Origin: JANXUR01 sp038229415
Lineage (GTDB): Bacteria > Acidobacteriota > Terriglobia > Terriglobales > Acidobacteriaceae
Assembly: GCA_038229415.1 (NCBI GenBank)
Contig: JBBROM010000003.1
Coordinates: forward strand, 248,001 to 312,000
Length of the DNA: 64,000 nt
Direction of reading: 5' to 3'
Shown here: in pieces, positions 51,991 through 60,989 of the stretch
Layout: the number at the start of each line of letters is the position of its first letter
Numbering within the stretch: position 1 is the first letter of the stretch
Made by a program: the position numbers and the translations under genes
Notes under the pieces: generated by a model
Seen by the model: the letters and a program-made list of their open reading frames with translations, nothing else
The model's database searches: none
What the model was told of the DNA's origin: nothing

Positions 51991-53742
51991 ATGCCAATGA
52001 CCCCACGTAATTGGGCCTTGCTTTCGGCTGTGTTGGTGCTGCTCAGCTTAGTGGTGGTGGTGCTGGCACCGCGCGGCAGCTACCTCCGGCTATTCACGGG
52101 CGACGTGCCATTCATGCTGGTGTGCATGATGAATACGGGCCTGTTCGCGGCCAATGCCCGGCGTTCGCGCGGCGAGGTGAGCCTGTTTTGGGCACTTCTG
52201 GCCCTCGGATGCTTGATGTGGGTCACCAGCGCTGCCTCGTGGACATCTCACGAGGTAGTGGCGCTGACTCCGGTGCCCGTGGTGGATCCTTTTGACGTGG
52301 TTCTGTTTCTGCACGTAGTGCCGTTCATGGGAGCGGTTGCCTTGCGACCGCACTGGCGTCCGGAAGGCCATATGTTCTGGCTGCGGCTCATAGACATTCA
52401 GTTACTGCTGGTGTTCTGGGTCTATGTGTACGCCGTGGTGGTGATCCCCTCGGAGTTTATTGCGCACGACTCGTCGGTAGCCTCTGGGCGGTACGACCTG
52501 CTCTACGTCCTGGAAACGGGCCTGGTGGTGGTGTTGCTGGCGTGGTCTGCCTTCGGAGCACGCGGACTTTGGCGCACGATCTACGGTCACTTGACGGCGG
52601 TAAGCATCCTCTACTTTGTCGGAGCGACCGCCACCAACTTCGCCATATCAGGCAAGTACTATTCCTCTGGCGGGCTGGAGGATGCCGCTTTGCTGACGTG
52701 CCAGTGCTGGCTGGGCTGGGTAGCGCTCAGAGCAAGGCAGCAAGCCCTGATCGCGGAGGTTCAGATTCCTGCCTCGCGGCGGTCGGATTTCATCTCGTCG
52801 CGATTGGCAGCTGTGGCCATGCTGGCGGTCCCCGTCATCGGAGCGTGGACCCTCTATTGGGATCCCTCGCTACCCCAGTTGCGCTTTTTCCGTTTGGCCG
52901 CCACGTTGGTGACGGTGATCATTATGGGGTTGATCGTCTTCACCCGGCAGTACCTGCAAGAACGCGGGATGCTGCGGTTACTCGAACTTTCCGAGAACAA
53001 CCTGCAACGTATGCGTAGCCTGCAGGGTGCATTGCTGCAGAAGGAGAAACTTGCTTCCGTGGGTTTGTTGGCGGCTGGAGCCGCGCACGAGATCAACAAC
53101 CCTATCGCGGCGATTCTCGGCTACTCGGAGTTGCTGGAGGATCGCTCTGACCTGGGGCCCGAGGCGAGAGCCTGGGTTCACAAGATTCGCAAACAGGCCG
53201 TGCGCACCAGCGATCTGGTGGCCGGACTGCTGCGATTTTCCCGGCAGTCTCCCGCGGAAAAAGAGCCAGTGAATCTGGATCAACTGCTCCGCCAGGTGAC
53301 GCCGTTTTTCGAGCTGCAGGCCGGGCCCGGCCACGAACGCATCGCGCTGCAGATTCCCGCCGATCTTCCTGCGGTGCTTGGGTCGCGCCAGCAGCTGCAG
53401 CAGTCTTTTGTGAGCATTATGCAGAATGCATTCGATGCCATGGAAGGAACCGGCGGCAGGTTACTGATTCGGGCTCGTCGAGAGGACGAAAGGATTCGGC
53501 TGGAGTTCTGCGACGAAGGCCCGGGCATCGCCGACCCAGCACGCGTGTTTGACCCGTTTTACACCACCAAGCCGGTGGGCAAGGGAACAGGCTTGGGCTT
53601 GAGTGCCGCCTACGGTGTGGTGCAGGAACACGGTGGACAGATTACCGCCGCCAACAGCGAAGAGGGTGGTGCTGTAATCGCCATTGTGCTGCCCGTTGCC
53701 CCACGTGCGGCCACTGCCGGTTGGCGCATCCCGCCGGGCTAG
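51991..53742 (+). CDS. Membrane sensor histidine kinase with polytopic N-terminus
   Basis: A 583-residue kinase. The N-terminal 320 residues hold about nine hydrophobic segments without a recognised sensor family. Then come a coiled coil (LSENNLQRMRSLQGALLQK), a HisKA domain (AAGAAHEINNPIAAILGYSE, of the NtrB/ZraS-like HEINNP type), and a HATPase with N-box FVSIMQNAFDAM and G-boxes DEGPGI and GKGTGLGLSAAYG. No receiver or response regulator is next to it, so it is an orphan kinase. Its N-terminus may sense a membrane component. Its stop is about 60 nt before mutS2. Confidence 0.88.
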   Translation: MPMTPRNWALLSAVLVLLSLVVVVLAPRGSYLRLFTGDVPFMLVCMMNTGLFAANARRSRGEVSLFWALLALGCLMWVTSAASWTSHEVVALTPVPVVDPFDVVLFLHVVPFMGAVALRPHWRPEGHMFWLRLIDIQLLLVFWVYVYAVVVIPSEFIAHDSSVASGRYDLLYVLETGLVVVLLAWSAFGARGLWRTIYGHLTAVSILYFVGATATNFAISGKYYSSGGLEDAALLTCQCWLGWVALRARQQALIAEVQIPASRRSDFISSRLAAVAMLAVPVIGAWTLYWDPSLPQLRFFRLAATLVTVIIMGLIVFTRQYLQERGMLRLLELSENNLQRMRSLQGALLQKEKLASVGLLAAGAAHEINNPIAAILGYSELLEDRSDLGPEARAWVHKIRKQAVRTSDLVAGLLRFSRQSPAEKEPVNLDQLLRQVTPFFELQAGPGHERIALQIPADLPAVLGSRQQLQQSFVSIMQNAFDAMEGTGGRLLIRARREDERIRLEFCDEGPGIADPARVFDPFYTTKPVGKGTGLGLSAAYGVVQEHGGQITAANSEEGGAVIAIVLPVAPRAATAGWRIPPG

Positions 53743-53791
53743 CGCGGTTCCCGCTTGCTTCGGGATAGGGGTTGACACCCGTCGAGCATTG

Positions 53792-53797
53792 TACGAT
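53792..53797 (+). promoter_or_regulatory. -10-like box just upstream of mutS2
   Basis: TACGAT ends 6 nt before the GTG at 53804. A TTGACA at 53772-53777 is only 14 bp upstream, which is too short for a standard promoter. The -10 alone is the leaderless-type signal. Confidence 0.3.
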
Positions 53798-53803
53798 CAA
53801 ATA

Positions 53804-56425
53804 GTGAGCGCTTTGCCAAACGATATTGTGTCCGCAGGGTTTTCCAGCGATTCCAGCACCCGCGTGTTGGAGTATGAAGCCTTGCGGGAACTGCTGCGAG
53901 GCTACGTAAGTTCGCCATTGGGCGAAGGACGGTTGGCGGCGCTGGCACCTTCGCGTGATCGCCAATGGATCGCTACGCAGCATGCGCTGACTGCCGAGAT
54001 TCGCGCGTATCGCCGCGCGGGTGGCCGATTCGAATTCGCCGGACTGATTGACCCGCGGCAACTTGCGCTGAAGGCGCGCATCGCAGGCTCGGTGCTGGAG
54101 ACCACCGAGATTCGCGACCTGCTGCGCGTGCTGGAGCGCGCTGCCGAGTGGCGCGACCTGAGCCTGAATCCGCCCGCGAACATGCGCGGCGACTGGCGCG
54201 CCGTGCCTGCGCTTTCCGCAGGCATTGCAGACTTCAATCCACTGCTACGATTCTTCCGCGGCAAGATTTCTCCCGATGGCTCGCTCGACGACAAGGCTTC
54301 GCCGGAACTTTCGCGCATTCGTCGCGAGATAGACAAGCAACGCCGCATGATCGAAGCGTCGCTGCGTGCCAACCTCCGCAAACTCTCCGACGACGGCGTG
54401 GCACAGGACGATCTGATCACCATCCGCAGTGATCGCTTTGTGATTCCCGTGAAGGTGGAGCAGAAGCGGCGCGTGCCAGGCGTCGTGCATGGTACCAGTT
54501 CCAGCGGGCAAACCGTTTTCGTCGAGCCGATGGAGACGATTGAGCAGAACAACGAACTCGTCCGCCTGTTCGACGAAGAACAGGGTGAGATTCATCGTAT
54601 TCTGCTGGAGATGACGCGGCAACTCGGGGAGCACGCGGACGCAATTCTAGCGGCGCGAGACGTGCTCGCTGAACTCGAATTGCAAACCGTGAAGGCGCGT
54701 TTCGCAGAAGATTACGACTGCGTTATGCCCGTGATGCTGGCGGAGCCTACAGGAGAAGATTTGGCGGGTACGTTGGGCGTGGGTGAAGCGCGGGTGCAGT
54801 TGCGACTGAGTTTGGCGCGGCATCCCCTGCTCGAGCGCAACCTGCGGGCCAAAGGCAAGAGCGTTGTCCCGCTGAGTTTGGAGCTGCTGCACGAAGCAAA
54901 CAAGCCAGTGCAGCGCCAGCTGATTATTTCAGGCCCCAACACTGGTGGCAAAACTGTCGGACTGAAAACGCTGGGACTATTGGCATTGATGGCGCAGTCA
55001 GGCATTCCAGTGCCCGCCGATCGTGCCGAGCTGCCCATCTTCGACGCGGTGCATGCTGATATCGGTGACTATCAATCCATCGAACAGAACCTGTCCACCT
55101 TCTCCGCGCATGTCACCAACATTGATCGCATATCGCGGGCAGCAACGCCCGACTCGCTGGTTCTGCTCGACGAGCTTGGTTCGGCCACTGATCCTGAAGA
55201 AGGCGCTGCGCTTGCTGTGGCCATTGCTGATCACTTCCGCAACATCGCCTGCATTAGCGTGATCTCGACGCATCATACGTCGCTCAAGGTGTATGCGGAA
55301 AACACGCCCGGCGTGGTGAACGCCGCAGTCGGCTTCAACGAAGCCACGCTGCAGCCGACGTACGAGTTGCGCATCGGCGTCCCGGGCGCTTCGGCGGGCG
55401 TGAACATCGCCCAGCGGCTGGGACTGAACCCGGAGATCATCGCCGCATCGCGCGCGCGGCTCAGTACGCAAACGCAAGATGTCGCGAAGTTCCTCGAACG
55501 CCTGCACACCACGTTGCGCGAACTGGAGATGGAACGTGGTCGCATGGCCGCACGCGAAGCCGAGCTGGAGCGCGAAAAATCGGCGCTCGCCACCGAAGGC
55601 CGCCGCGAATTACAGGCCAAGACACGCGAGATGGAGAAGAAGCTGGAGAGCCTGCTGCGCGACTTTGAATATCATGCGCGCGAGGCGGTGAGCGCGGTGC
55701 AGGAGCGAGCTGCCGCGCAGAAACTCACCAAGGACGCCGAACGCCGCGTGGCCAAGCTACGCCGCGAGTTCCGCGAGCAGTTTGACCAGACCGTCGTGGC
55801 GCACTCCACCGGAGCGGACATCGGCGACCCCAACGCGCAGCCGCAAGTTGTGAAGCACGTGAACGAGGGTGACACGGTGAAGCTCAAGTCCACCGGACAG
55901 GCGGCTGTCGTCAAGCGGCAGGTGGATGCAGACACGTTCGAAGTCGAAATGGGCGCGATGAAGATGCGAATGAAGATTCGCCGCGACGACATCGCCCAGG
56001 TGCTCACCGGCAGCGGAAAAGATGCGGCGCAGATCACGCTAAGCCCGGTCGAAGCGGCGCGTGCGCGCGGCATCAGCGTAAAGCTGGCGACGGACGAAGA
56101 GCGCGGACGCACTTCACTTAATTCGAGCGCCCCCGGCAGCAGCGTGCGCGGAGCCATGCTGGCCGACAGCGCCGGGTCGCCGCAAAGCGAAATCAACGTC
56201 ATCGGCCACACCGTGGACGAAGCCATTCCCGAGGTCGAGCGCTTTCTCGATCACGCCTACCTCGCCGGACTGCCGCGCATCCGCGTCATCCACGGCTTGG
56301 GCATGGGCGTGCTGCGCCGCGCCCTGCGCGCCTGGCTCCCCACCCACCCCCACGTAGAAAAGATCACCGAAGCCCCCCAAAACGAAGGCGGCGGCGGCGC
56401 AACCGTGGTGCAGATGCGGGGGTAG
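53804..56425 (+). CDS. mutS2: Endonuclease MutS2
   Basis: About 873 residues. The order is the MutS2 core and lever domains, ATPase with Walker A GPNTGGKTVGLKT and Walker B LVLLDELGSATDPEEGAAL, the signature THH, a long coiled coil (about residues 560-660), a KOW-like segment, and a C-terminal Smr nuclease domain (VIGHTVDEAIPEVERFLD, HGLGMGVLRRALRAWL). MutS2 suppresses homologous recombination and, in some bacteria, rescues collided ribosomes through the Smr domain. The frame is open back to 53684, but that overlaps the kinase. I chose the GTG at 53804; the GTG at 53828 is possible. Confidence 0.93.
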   Translation: MSALPNDIVSAGFSSDSSTRVLEYEALRELLRGYVSSPLGEGRLAALAPSRDRQWIATQHALTAEIRAYRRAGGRFEFAGLIDPRQLALKARIAGSVLETTEIRDLLRVLERAAEWRDLSLNPPANMRGDWRAVPALSAGIADFNPLLRFFRGKISPDGSLDDKASPELSRIRREIDKQRRMIEASLRANLRKLSDDGVAQDDLITIRSDRFVIPVKVEQKRRVPGVVHGTSSSGQTVFVEPMETIEQNNELVRLFDEEQGEIHRILLEMTRQLGEHADAILAARDVLAELELQTVKARFAEDYDCVMPVMLAEPTGEDLAGTLGVGEARVQLRLSLARHPLLERNLRAKGKSVVPLSLELLHEANKPVQRQLIISGPNTGGKTVGLKTLGLLALMAQSGIPVPADRAELPIFDAVHADIGDYQSIEQNLSTFSAHVTNIDRISRAATPDSLVLLDELGSATDPEEGAALAVAIADHFRNIACISVISTHHTSLKVYAENTPGVVNAAVGFNEATLQPTYELRIGVPGASAGVNIAQRLGLNPEIIAASRARLSTQTQDVAKFLERLHTTLRELEMERGRMAAREAELEREKSALATEGRRELQAKTREMEKKLESLLRDFEYHAREAVSAVQERAAAQKLTKDAERRVAKLRREFREQFDQTVVAHSTGADIGDPNAQPQVVKHVNEGDTVKLKSTGQAAVVKRQVDADTFEVEMGAMKMRMKIRRDDIAQVLTGSGKDAAQITLSPVEAARARGISVKLATDEERGRTSLNSSAPGSSVRGAMLADSAGSPQSEINVIGHTVDEAIPEVERFLDHAYLAGLPRIRVIHGLGMGVLRRALRAWLPTHPHVEKITEAPQNEGGGGATVVQMRG

Positions 56426-57459
56426 GGGAATGCTGCTTGGCTAGTTTCAGGGTGCTTATTTTTCTTTGCCGGTTTGGATCTTAAGGCTTGGGTCGGTTTC
56501 ATGTTCGTCAATAATTCGGTTGTAGGCGCTATAAGTTCGCCTGTTTTCAACGATCGTTGCTTGGACTCGAATTTTCCGTGCTCGTGAAGGTTTGCCACAA
56601 GGAACTGCTCGAACTCGATCACCTCTACCCGATCTTCGATTCCAAATAGTGCCGCGTTATTTTCTGCAGCACCAACGCGCTCACGGGTCGTAACTATTAT
56701 GGGCCGCTTGTTAGCCTCAATGTTGCCCTTGCATTTCTCAAGCAGCGACTCGGTGGGATGCGACGATACGTGAATAGATGCGTCCCCAATGTCGAAATCC
56801 CCACTTCGCGAAGGATCTTGATCGCTCTCGTTCGCCCCGTGGTGTCTGACCGATCCTGGCCCGAAGACGATCTCCAGCTTAGCTCCGACCAGATGCTGCA
56901 TAACCGTCCGGACCAGCATCGCTCCGCCGGCTTGCCTTTGGCGATCCTCCGCGACTTTCATGAGTGCGCGGAGGGCGTGCCTCAAAGTCTTGCTCTCGTC
57001 GATGCTCAGCTTGAAGGGTTGTGCATCAAAGAACACTTTTACCTTCGATACCCAAAACCTCTGAATCTCTTTGACCTCAAGTGTCGAATCTTGCTCGTGA
57101 ATCGCGTTTAACAACATGACGTAGTTGCGCATGTTCGCTATGCTGCCGCGACTTGTTCTTGATCCTTCTTGTGCCAAGGTTTTAGTGATTCCAAATCGCC
57201 GCAAAATCGTTTGGACTGGGGCTTTGCCAGCGCCCTTAACCTGGCCGCCGCTTGTGGTAAGCAGCGAGTCGGCATCAAGGGGCAAGCCAGCTGTCAGCGC
57301 CTTCTCTGTGATCAAGAGCATCAGAGCGAGGAAGCCCTTTTGGCGCGTCGTGGACTCTGCAGCAAATCGAACTAAGGCCTCCGGGACTCTCGGCGGATCA
57401 ACTAGCGGCGCGGGTCTCGCGGATTTGGTCTGATTGGGAGCCAAGCAACTCCTCGACAA
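56257..57459 (-). CDS. Type II restriction endonuclease (DUF4928-like), 3' frameshift
   Basis: Most of this frame (residues 1-300) matches the DUF4928 family of restriction enzymes paired with 5-methylcytosine methyltransferases: EGSRTSRGSIANMRNYV, LVGAKLEIVFG and HHGANESDQDPSRSGDF. Near 56557 the frame leaves the family sequence. Another frame there encodes ENRRTYSAYNRIIDEHETDP and SLKIQTGKEK, and stops at 56456. That is the expected family end, 31 bp short of mutS2. Because of an apparent one-base loss, the open frame instead runs on to 56257, antisense to mutS2. The start overlaps the methyltransferase by 62 nt, which is coupling in a restriction-modification pair. Activity may be lost, since about 35 C-terminal residues are replaced. 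Confidence 0.75.
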   Translation of the reverse strand: MSRSCLAPNQTKSARPAPLVDPPRVPEALVRFAAESTTRQKGFLALMLLITEKALTAGLPLDADSLLTTSGGQVKGAGKAPVQTILRRFGITKTLAQEGSRTSRGSIANMRNYVMLLNAIHEQDSTLEVKEIQRFWVSKVKVFFDAQPFKLSIDESKTLRHALRALMKVAEDRQRQAGGAMLVRTVMQHLVGAKLEIVFGPGSVRHHGANESDQDPSRSGDFDIGDASIHVSSHPTESLLEKCKGNIEANKRPIIVTTRERVGAAENNAALFGIEDRVEVIEFEQFLVANLHEHGKFESKQRSLKTGELIAPTTELLTNMKPTQALRSKPAKKNKHPETSQAAFPYPRICTTVAPPPPSFWGASVIFSTWGWVGSQARRARRSTPMPKPWMTRMRGSPAR

Positions 57460-58579
57460 GGTGATCGATTAGGTATCTAACTACGGGAACTACGACGCCG
57501 TCTCCTGCAATATGGTAGGCATCATTGTACTTCGAGGGTAGCTTGTAAGTATCGGGCAAACCCATCAAGCGCGCAGCCTCTCTCGGGGAAAGCAGACGCG
57601 ACCGCACCTTTCGGCCTTCGACAATGATGATCGTCTGGCGAGATGACCCCCCCGTTGGGGTTCTGAGGCACCCCGCGATGCCGTCAAAACGCACTTCTGC
57701 GCGTTGGACTCGGTTGCCCTCCTCATTCTGGCGGGTGCGCTTATAAACGGTGCCAACGACCATCTTGCCCAGGCGCATAGCTTTATCGACCTTCTCGCGA
57801 TTTCCATCGTCCATCAGGGAGAGCAGACGGTCGGTTTCGCGCTTCGAATGCCACTCGACACCAGTCGGGTTCTCTTCCACGACGTCCGAGAGGCTGACGC
57901 GCAGCGGCGGGGGTGTAGGCAAATTCCACCAAATCCAATTTCGCGCGATTTGCGAAGGCAACGCCGAGACGGTTCGTGCCAAGGCTTGCGGTTGCCAGAG
58001 AGCACTGTGGTTGAACGCTTGCAGCTCATCCGGGATCGGGATTGCCCGATCAACGGCGATGATGAACAGGCGGGGACGAGACTGCGGTACAAACAGTTTG
58101 GCGTCCACGATAATGGCTCCGAGGCGGTAGCCTGCTCCTGAAATTGCGCCGCAGATCGCCTCGAAATCCCTGCCTCCGTGTGCGGTGAGTGCTCCATAGA
58201 CGTTTTCAAGGACGATAAGTCTCGGTCCTCTCTTCACCTTGCGCAACCGACAAATCAGATCATAAAAGGCCCAAAACGTTCCGGATCGGGTCTGTTCTCC
58301 TTCGTTCGCTGCACCGATCCCTTTGTAGCTGCCAGCGAGAGACAGATCCTGACAGGGGAACGATGCCCAAGCTAGATCGGCCTGCCCCGGCAGTTCGTTC
58401 GCGGATACTCGGTTGATGTCCTTCACCAGAAGCTCCGCACCGCCCCAGTTCAACCGATATGTTGCCGACTTCTTCTCGTCGATATCGTTCGCAAACAGAC
58501 ATTGCCAATGATTGCCGAGACCGGCTCTCGCCATACCACCACCTGCGAAGAACTCGTAAAATGTGAAAACGGGTGTCAT
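57398..58579 (-). CDS. DNA (cytosine-5) methyltransferase of a type II restriction-modification system
   Basis: About 393 residues with the ordered m5C-methyltransferase motifs: I FYEFFAGGGMARAGLG, IV SFPCQDLSLAG (catalytic Cys), VI LENVYG, VIII QSRPRLF, and X in the C-terminal VRYLIDHLVEELLG. The target-recognition region (about residues 230-320) is divergent, so the site cannot be read. The ATG at 58579 precedes motif I. The restriction enzyme gene overlaps its end. The pair lies between mutS2 and dnaG, a likely place of insertion. If the restriction enzyme is inactive, this gene would be an orphan methylase that still marks the genome. Confidence 0.92.
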   Translation of the reverse strand: MTPVFTFYEFFAGGGMARAGLGNHWQCLFANDIDEKKSATYRLNWGGAELLVKDINRVSANELPGQADLAWASFPCQDLSLAGSYKGIGAANEGEQTRSGTFWAFYDLICRLRKVKRGPRLIVLENVYGALTAHGGRDFEAICGAISGAGYRLGAIIVDAKLFVPQSRPRLFIIAVDRAIPIPDELQAFNHSALWQPQALARTVSALPSQIARNWIWWNLPTPPPLRVSLSDVVEENPTGVEWHSKRETDRLLSLMDDGNREKVDKAMRLGKMVVGTVYKRTRQNEEGNRVQRAEVRFDGIAGCLRTPTGGSSRQTIIIVEGRKVRSRLLSPREAARLMGLPDTYKLPSKYNDAYHIAGDGVVVPVVRYLIDHLVEELLGSQSDQIRETRAAS

Positions 58580-58649
58580 GATGGTTGATACCAAGTCTGG
58601 CATCATTCTGCTATACCTTCAAGTGCCTAAGGTAGCGATCTCCACCCCC

Positions 58650-60560
58650 ATGCCCGCACCCACCGACTTCGCCGCACTCGTCAAGCAGCAGGCTGACATC
58701 GTTCGCGTCATTGGCGACTACGTCAAGCTGCGCAAAGCCGGGGCGCAGAATTATTCAGGGCTTTGTCCGTTTCACGCGGAGAAGTCGCCGTCGTTCTCCG
58801 TCCACGCCACGCGGCAGTTTTATCACTGCTTTGGATGCGGCGCCTCAGGAGACGTGTTCAGCTTCGTGCAGAAGATCGAGAACATCACCTTTCCCGAGGC
58901 GGTGCGGTCGCTCTCCGGCAAGCTGAACATCCCGCTGCCCAAGACGACCTACAGCGGCCCGCAGGAGGCCAAGGAAGCGCGCCTGCGCATGGTGCTGATG
59001 GATCTGCACGAGCGCGCGACCGCGTGGTTTGAGGCGCAATTGCAGCGTCCGGAAGCGGCTGCGGCGCGCGAGTACCTCGCGGGACGCGGGCTTTCTCCAG
59101 AGATGATTCGCGCCTTCCGCATCGGCTACGCGCCGGATTCGGGCTTTCTGCTGCGCGACGCGCTCAAGGGATCGTTTGAGGAAGAGGTGCTGCGAGAGAG
59201 TGGGCTGTTCTCGTGGAAGCAGGAAGAAGTTGCCAGCGGCCAGTTGCCAGTTGCCAGTCCTCAGTCTTTAGTGTCGAGTCGCGAGTCTTCGGCCTACGAC
59301 CCGGCAGAGGATTCCGCTGCAAAGCCCGCGCTGCGCGCGATGTATGCGAAGTTCCGCAATCGGGTAATGTTTCCAATCTGCAACGAGAGCGGCAAGGTGA
59401 TCGCGTTCACTGGACGCACACTTTCCACCGACGCCAAGGCCGGGCCCAAGTACATGAACTCGCCGGAGACGGCGATCTACTCCAAGGGCCGCGTGCTGTT
59501 CAATCTGCATCAGGCCAAGGCCGCGATCAAAGAGCTCGATTACGCGATCGTGGTCGAGGGGCAGATGGACTGCATCTCGGTGTTTGCCGCGGGCTTCCGC
59601 AATGTGATTGCCAGCTCGGGCACCGCGTTCGCTGAGGCGCAGGCCAAGCTACTGGGTCGCTTCAGCAAAAAGATTGTGGTGAACTTCGATCCCGACAACG
59701 CGGGAGCGAAAGCGGCGGAGCGCACCCTCGGCTTGCTGGTGGAAGAAGAGTTCGAGATCAAGGTGCTCACACTGGAGCAGGGACTCGATCCTGACTTGTT
59801 CATCCGGCAAAAAGGTGCGGGGGCATATGCGGCAGCGCTCAAGACGTCTCCGCGATATTTTCAGTATTTGATCGAGCGAGCGCAGGGCCAATTTCCGGTG
59901 CGTCAGGCGGAGGGCAAAGTAGCGGCGCTGAACTTTCTGCTGCCGCACTTGCAGCGCGTGCCTAGCCGCATTGTGCGGGACGAACTGGCGCAAGAGATCG
60001 CGCAGAAGCTAGGGATTGATTCGGGCGTGCTGCGACAGGAACTGCGACACGCAGCGGTGAATCGCGGAACGAAGTCGGTGCAGGCTCCGCCACAGTCATC
60101 GGTGACACATGCTGAGCGCATTCTGATTCGCGCGTTGGCCACGGCAGGCGAATTGAACGATGGGGAAGGTCGCGTCTCGGCCCGCGAAGGCACCGACGAG
60201 CCATTCGATCCGGCGCGGCAGGCGCGTTTCTTTCTGGAAGATGAGCGCTTGACGGAAGGGCTGGCCACCGAACCCCTGTTACACACGCTGATGACGGCAG
60301 AGGAACGCGGCGATCCGATGGCTTTGGCGGCGAGCGATGCGGAGCGGCGACTGCTGGCGTCGGTGTTGATGGACGAGAACGAAGTGCTGACTCCGGAATT
60401 GCTGGAAGCCGCGGTGAGCGCGTTGCGAGGCCGCGTCTATATCAAGCGTAAGGAAGAGTTGAATGCGCTGATTCGTGAAGCCGAACGGAAAGGCGATGCG
60501 GCCGAACTCATGCGTCTTCTGCGGGAGAAGACGGAGTTGGATCGGGAAGAGCGCAATTAG
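58650..60560 (+). CDS. dnaG: DNA primase
   Basis: About 636 residues. The N-terminal zinc finger has C39-x2-H42 and C60-x2-C63 (CPFH and CFGC). The RNAP core includes GYAPDSGFLLRDALK, and the TOPRIM domain has VVEGQMDCIS and NFDPDNAGAKAAERT. The C-terminal helicase-binding domain is divergent. DnaG makes primers at the replication fork. The ATG at 58650 is the natural start; the GTG at 58623 and the frame to 58563 are alternatives. A 25-residue Ser/Gln-rich stretch near residues 193-217 looks like an in-frame repeat insertion. rpoD, its usual partner, lies 2.7 kb downstream. Confidence 0.94.
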   Translation: MPAPTDFAALVKQQADIVRVIGDYVKLRKAGAQNYSGLCPFHAEKSPSFSVHATRQFYHCFGCGASGDVFSFVQKIENITFPEAVRSLSGKLNIPLPKTTYSGPQEAKEARLRMVLMDLHERATAWFEAQLQRPEAAAAREYLAGRGLSPEMIRAFRIGYAPDSGFLLRDALKGSFEEEVLRESGLFSWKQEEVASGQLPVASPQSLVSSRESSAYDPAEDSAAKPALRAMYAKFRNRVMFPICNESGKVIAFTGRTLSTDAKAGPKYMNSPETAIYSKGRVLFNLHQAKAAIKELDYAIVVEGQMDCISVFAAGFRNVIASSGTAFAEAQAKLLGRFSKKIVVNFDPDNAGAKAAERTLGLLVEEEFEIKVLTLEQGLDPDLFIRQKGAGAYAAALKTSPRYFQYLIERAQGQFPVRQAEGKVAALNFLLPHLQRVPSRIVRDELAQEIAQKLGIDSGVLRQELRHAAVNRGTKSVQAPPQSSVTHAERILIRALATAGELNDGEGRVSAREGTDEPFDPARQARFFLEDERLTEGLATEPLLHTLMTAEERGDPMALAASDAERRLLASVLMDENEVLTPELLEAAVSALRGRVYIKRKEELNALIREAERKGDAAELMRLLREKTELDREERN

Positions 60561-60569
60561 GTGCGCGGG

Positions 60570-60983
60570 TTAGCTTTGCGGGTTAGCGAACGGGTCAAGC
60601 ACCGGTACGTCGAATGGTTCAAAGTCACGAACGTTGCGGGTGACGACGGTAAGGCCGTGGACACGGGCAGTAGCGGCGATCATCGCATCATTCGTCTGGT
60701 CGCCCGAGCGGTCGGACATGAATTTGGCCCATTGCCGAAAGCAGTCGCTATCCATCGGTATAACGACGTATTCGAAAAGAATCATCTCAACCCAGGCTTC
60801 GATCAAATCCGCTTTGGCTGGATCTTGCCGTCGGGTCAACTCAATTCCTGTTTGCAATTCACCAATCGTTACGGCAGACAAGAAGACTTGGTGTTTTGGC
60901 AACGAGGCAAGCCATGCCAATACCGCTCCGTGAGGTTTGGGCTTGCGGACTTCAGAGATGACATTGGTGTCTAGCAGGTACAC
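60570..60983 (-). CDS. VapC-family PIN-domain toxin
   Basis: A 137-residue PIN nuclease. The acidic active-site residues are in YLLDTNVISE (Asp5), the Glu of GELQTGIE, and the Asp in QTNDAMIAA, with the late TRNVRDF box. VapC toxins cleave tRNA or rRNA at defined sites. It starts at a GTG 6 nt after the antitoxin stop, so it is translated from the same mRNA. It is convergent with dnaG. Confidence 0.92.
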   Translation of the reverse strand: MYLLDTNVISEVRKPKPHGAVLAWLASLPKHQVFLSAVTIGELQTGIELTRRQDPAKADLIEAWVEMILFEYVVIPMDSDCFRQWAKFMSDRSGDQTNDAMIAATARVHGLTVVTRNVRDFEPFDVPVLDPFANPQS

Positions 60984-60989
60984 GAGGGG

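Noticed and set aside
53772..53777. TTGACA as the -35 of a classical mutS2 promoter
   Set aside because: The nearest -10-like box is only 14 bp away, too close for normal sigma-70 spacing.
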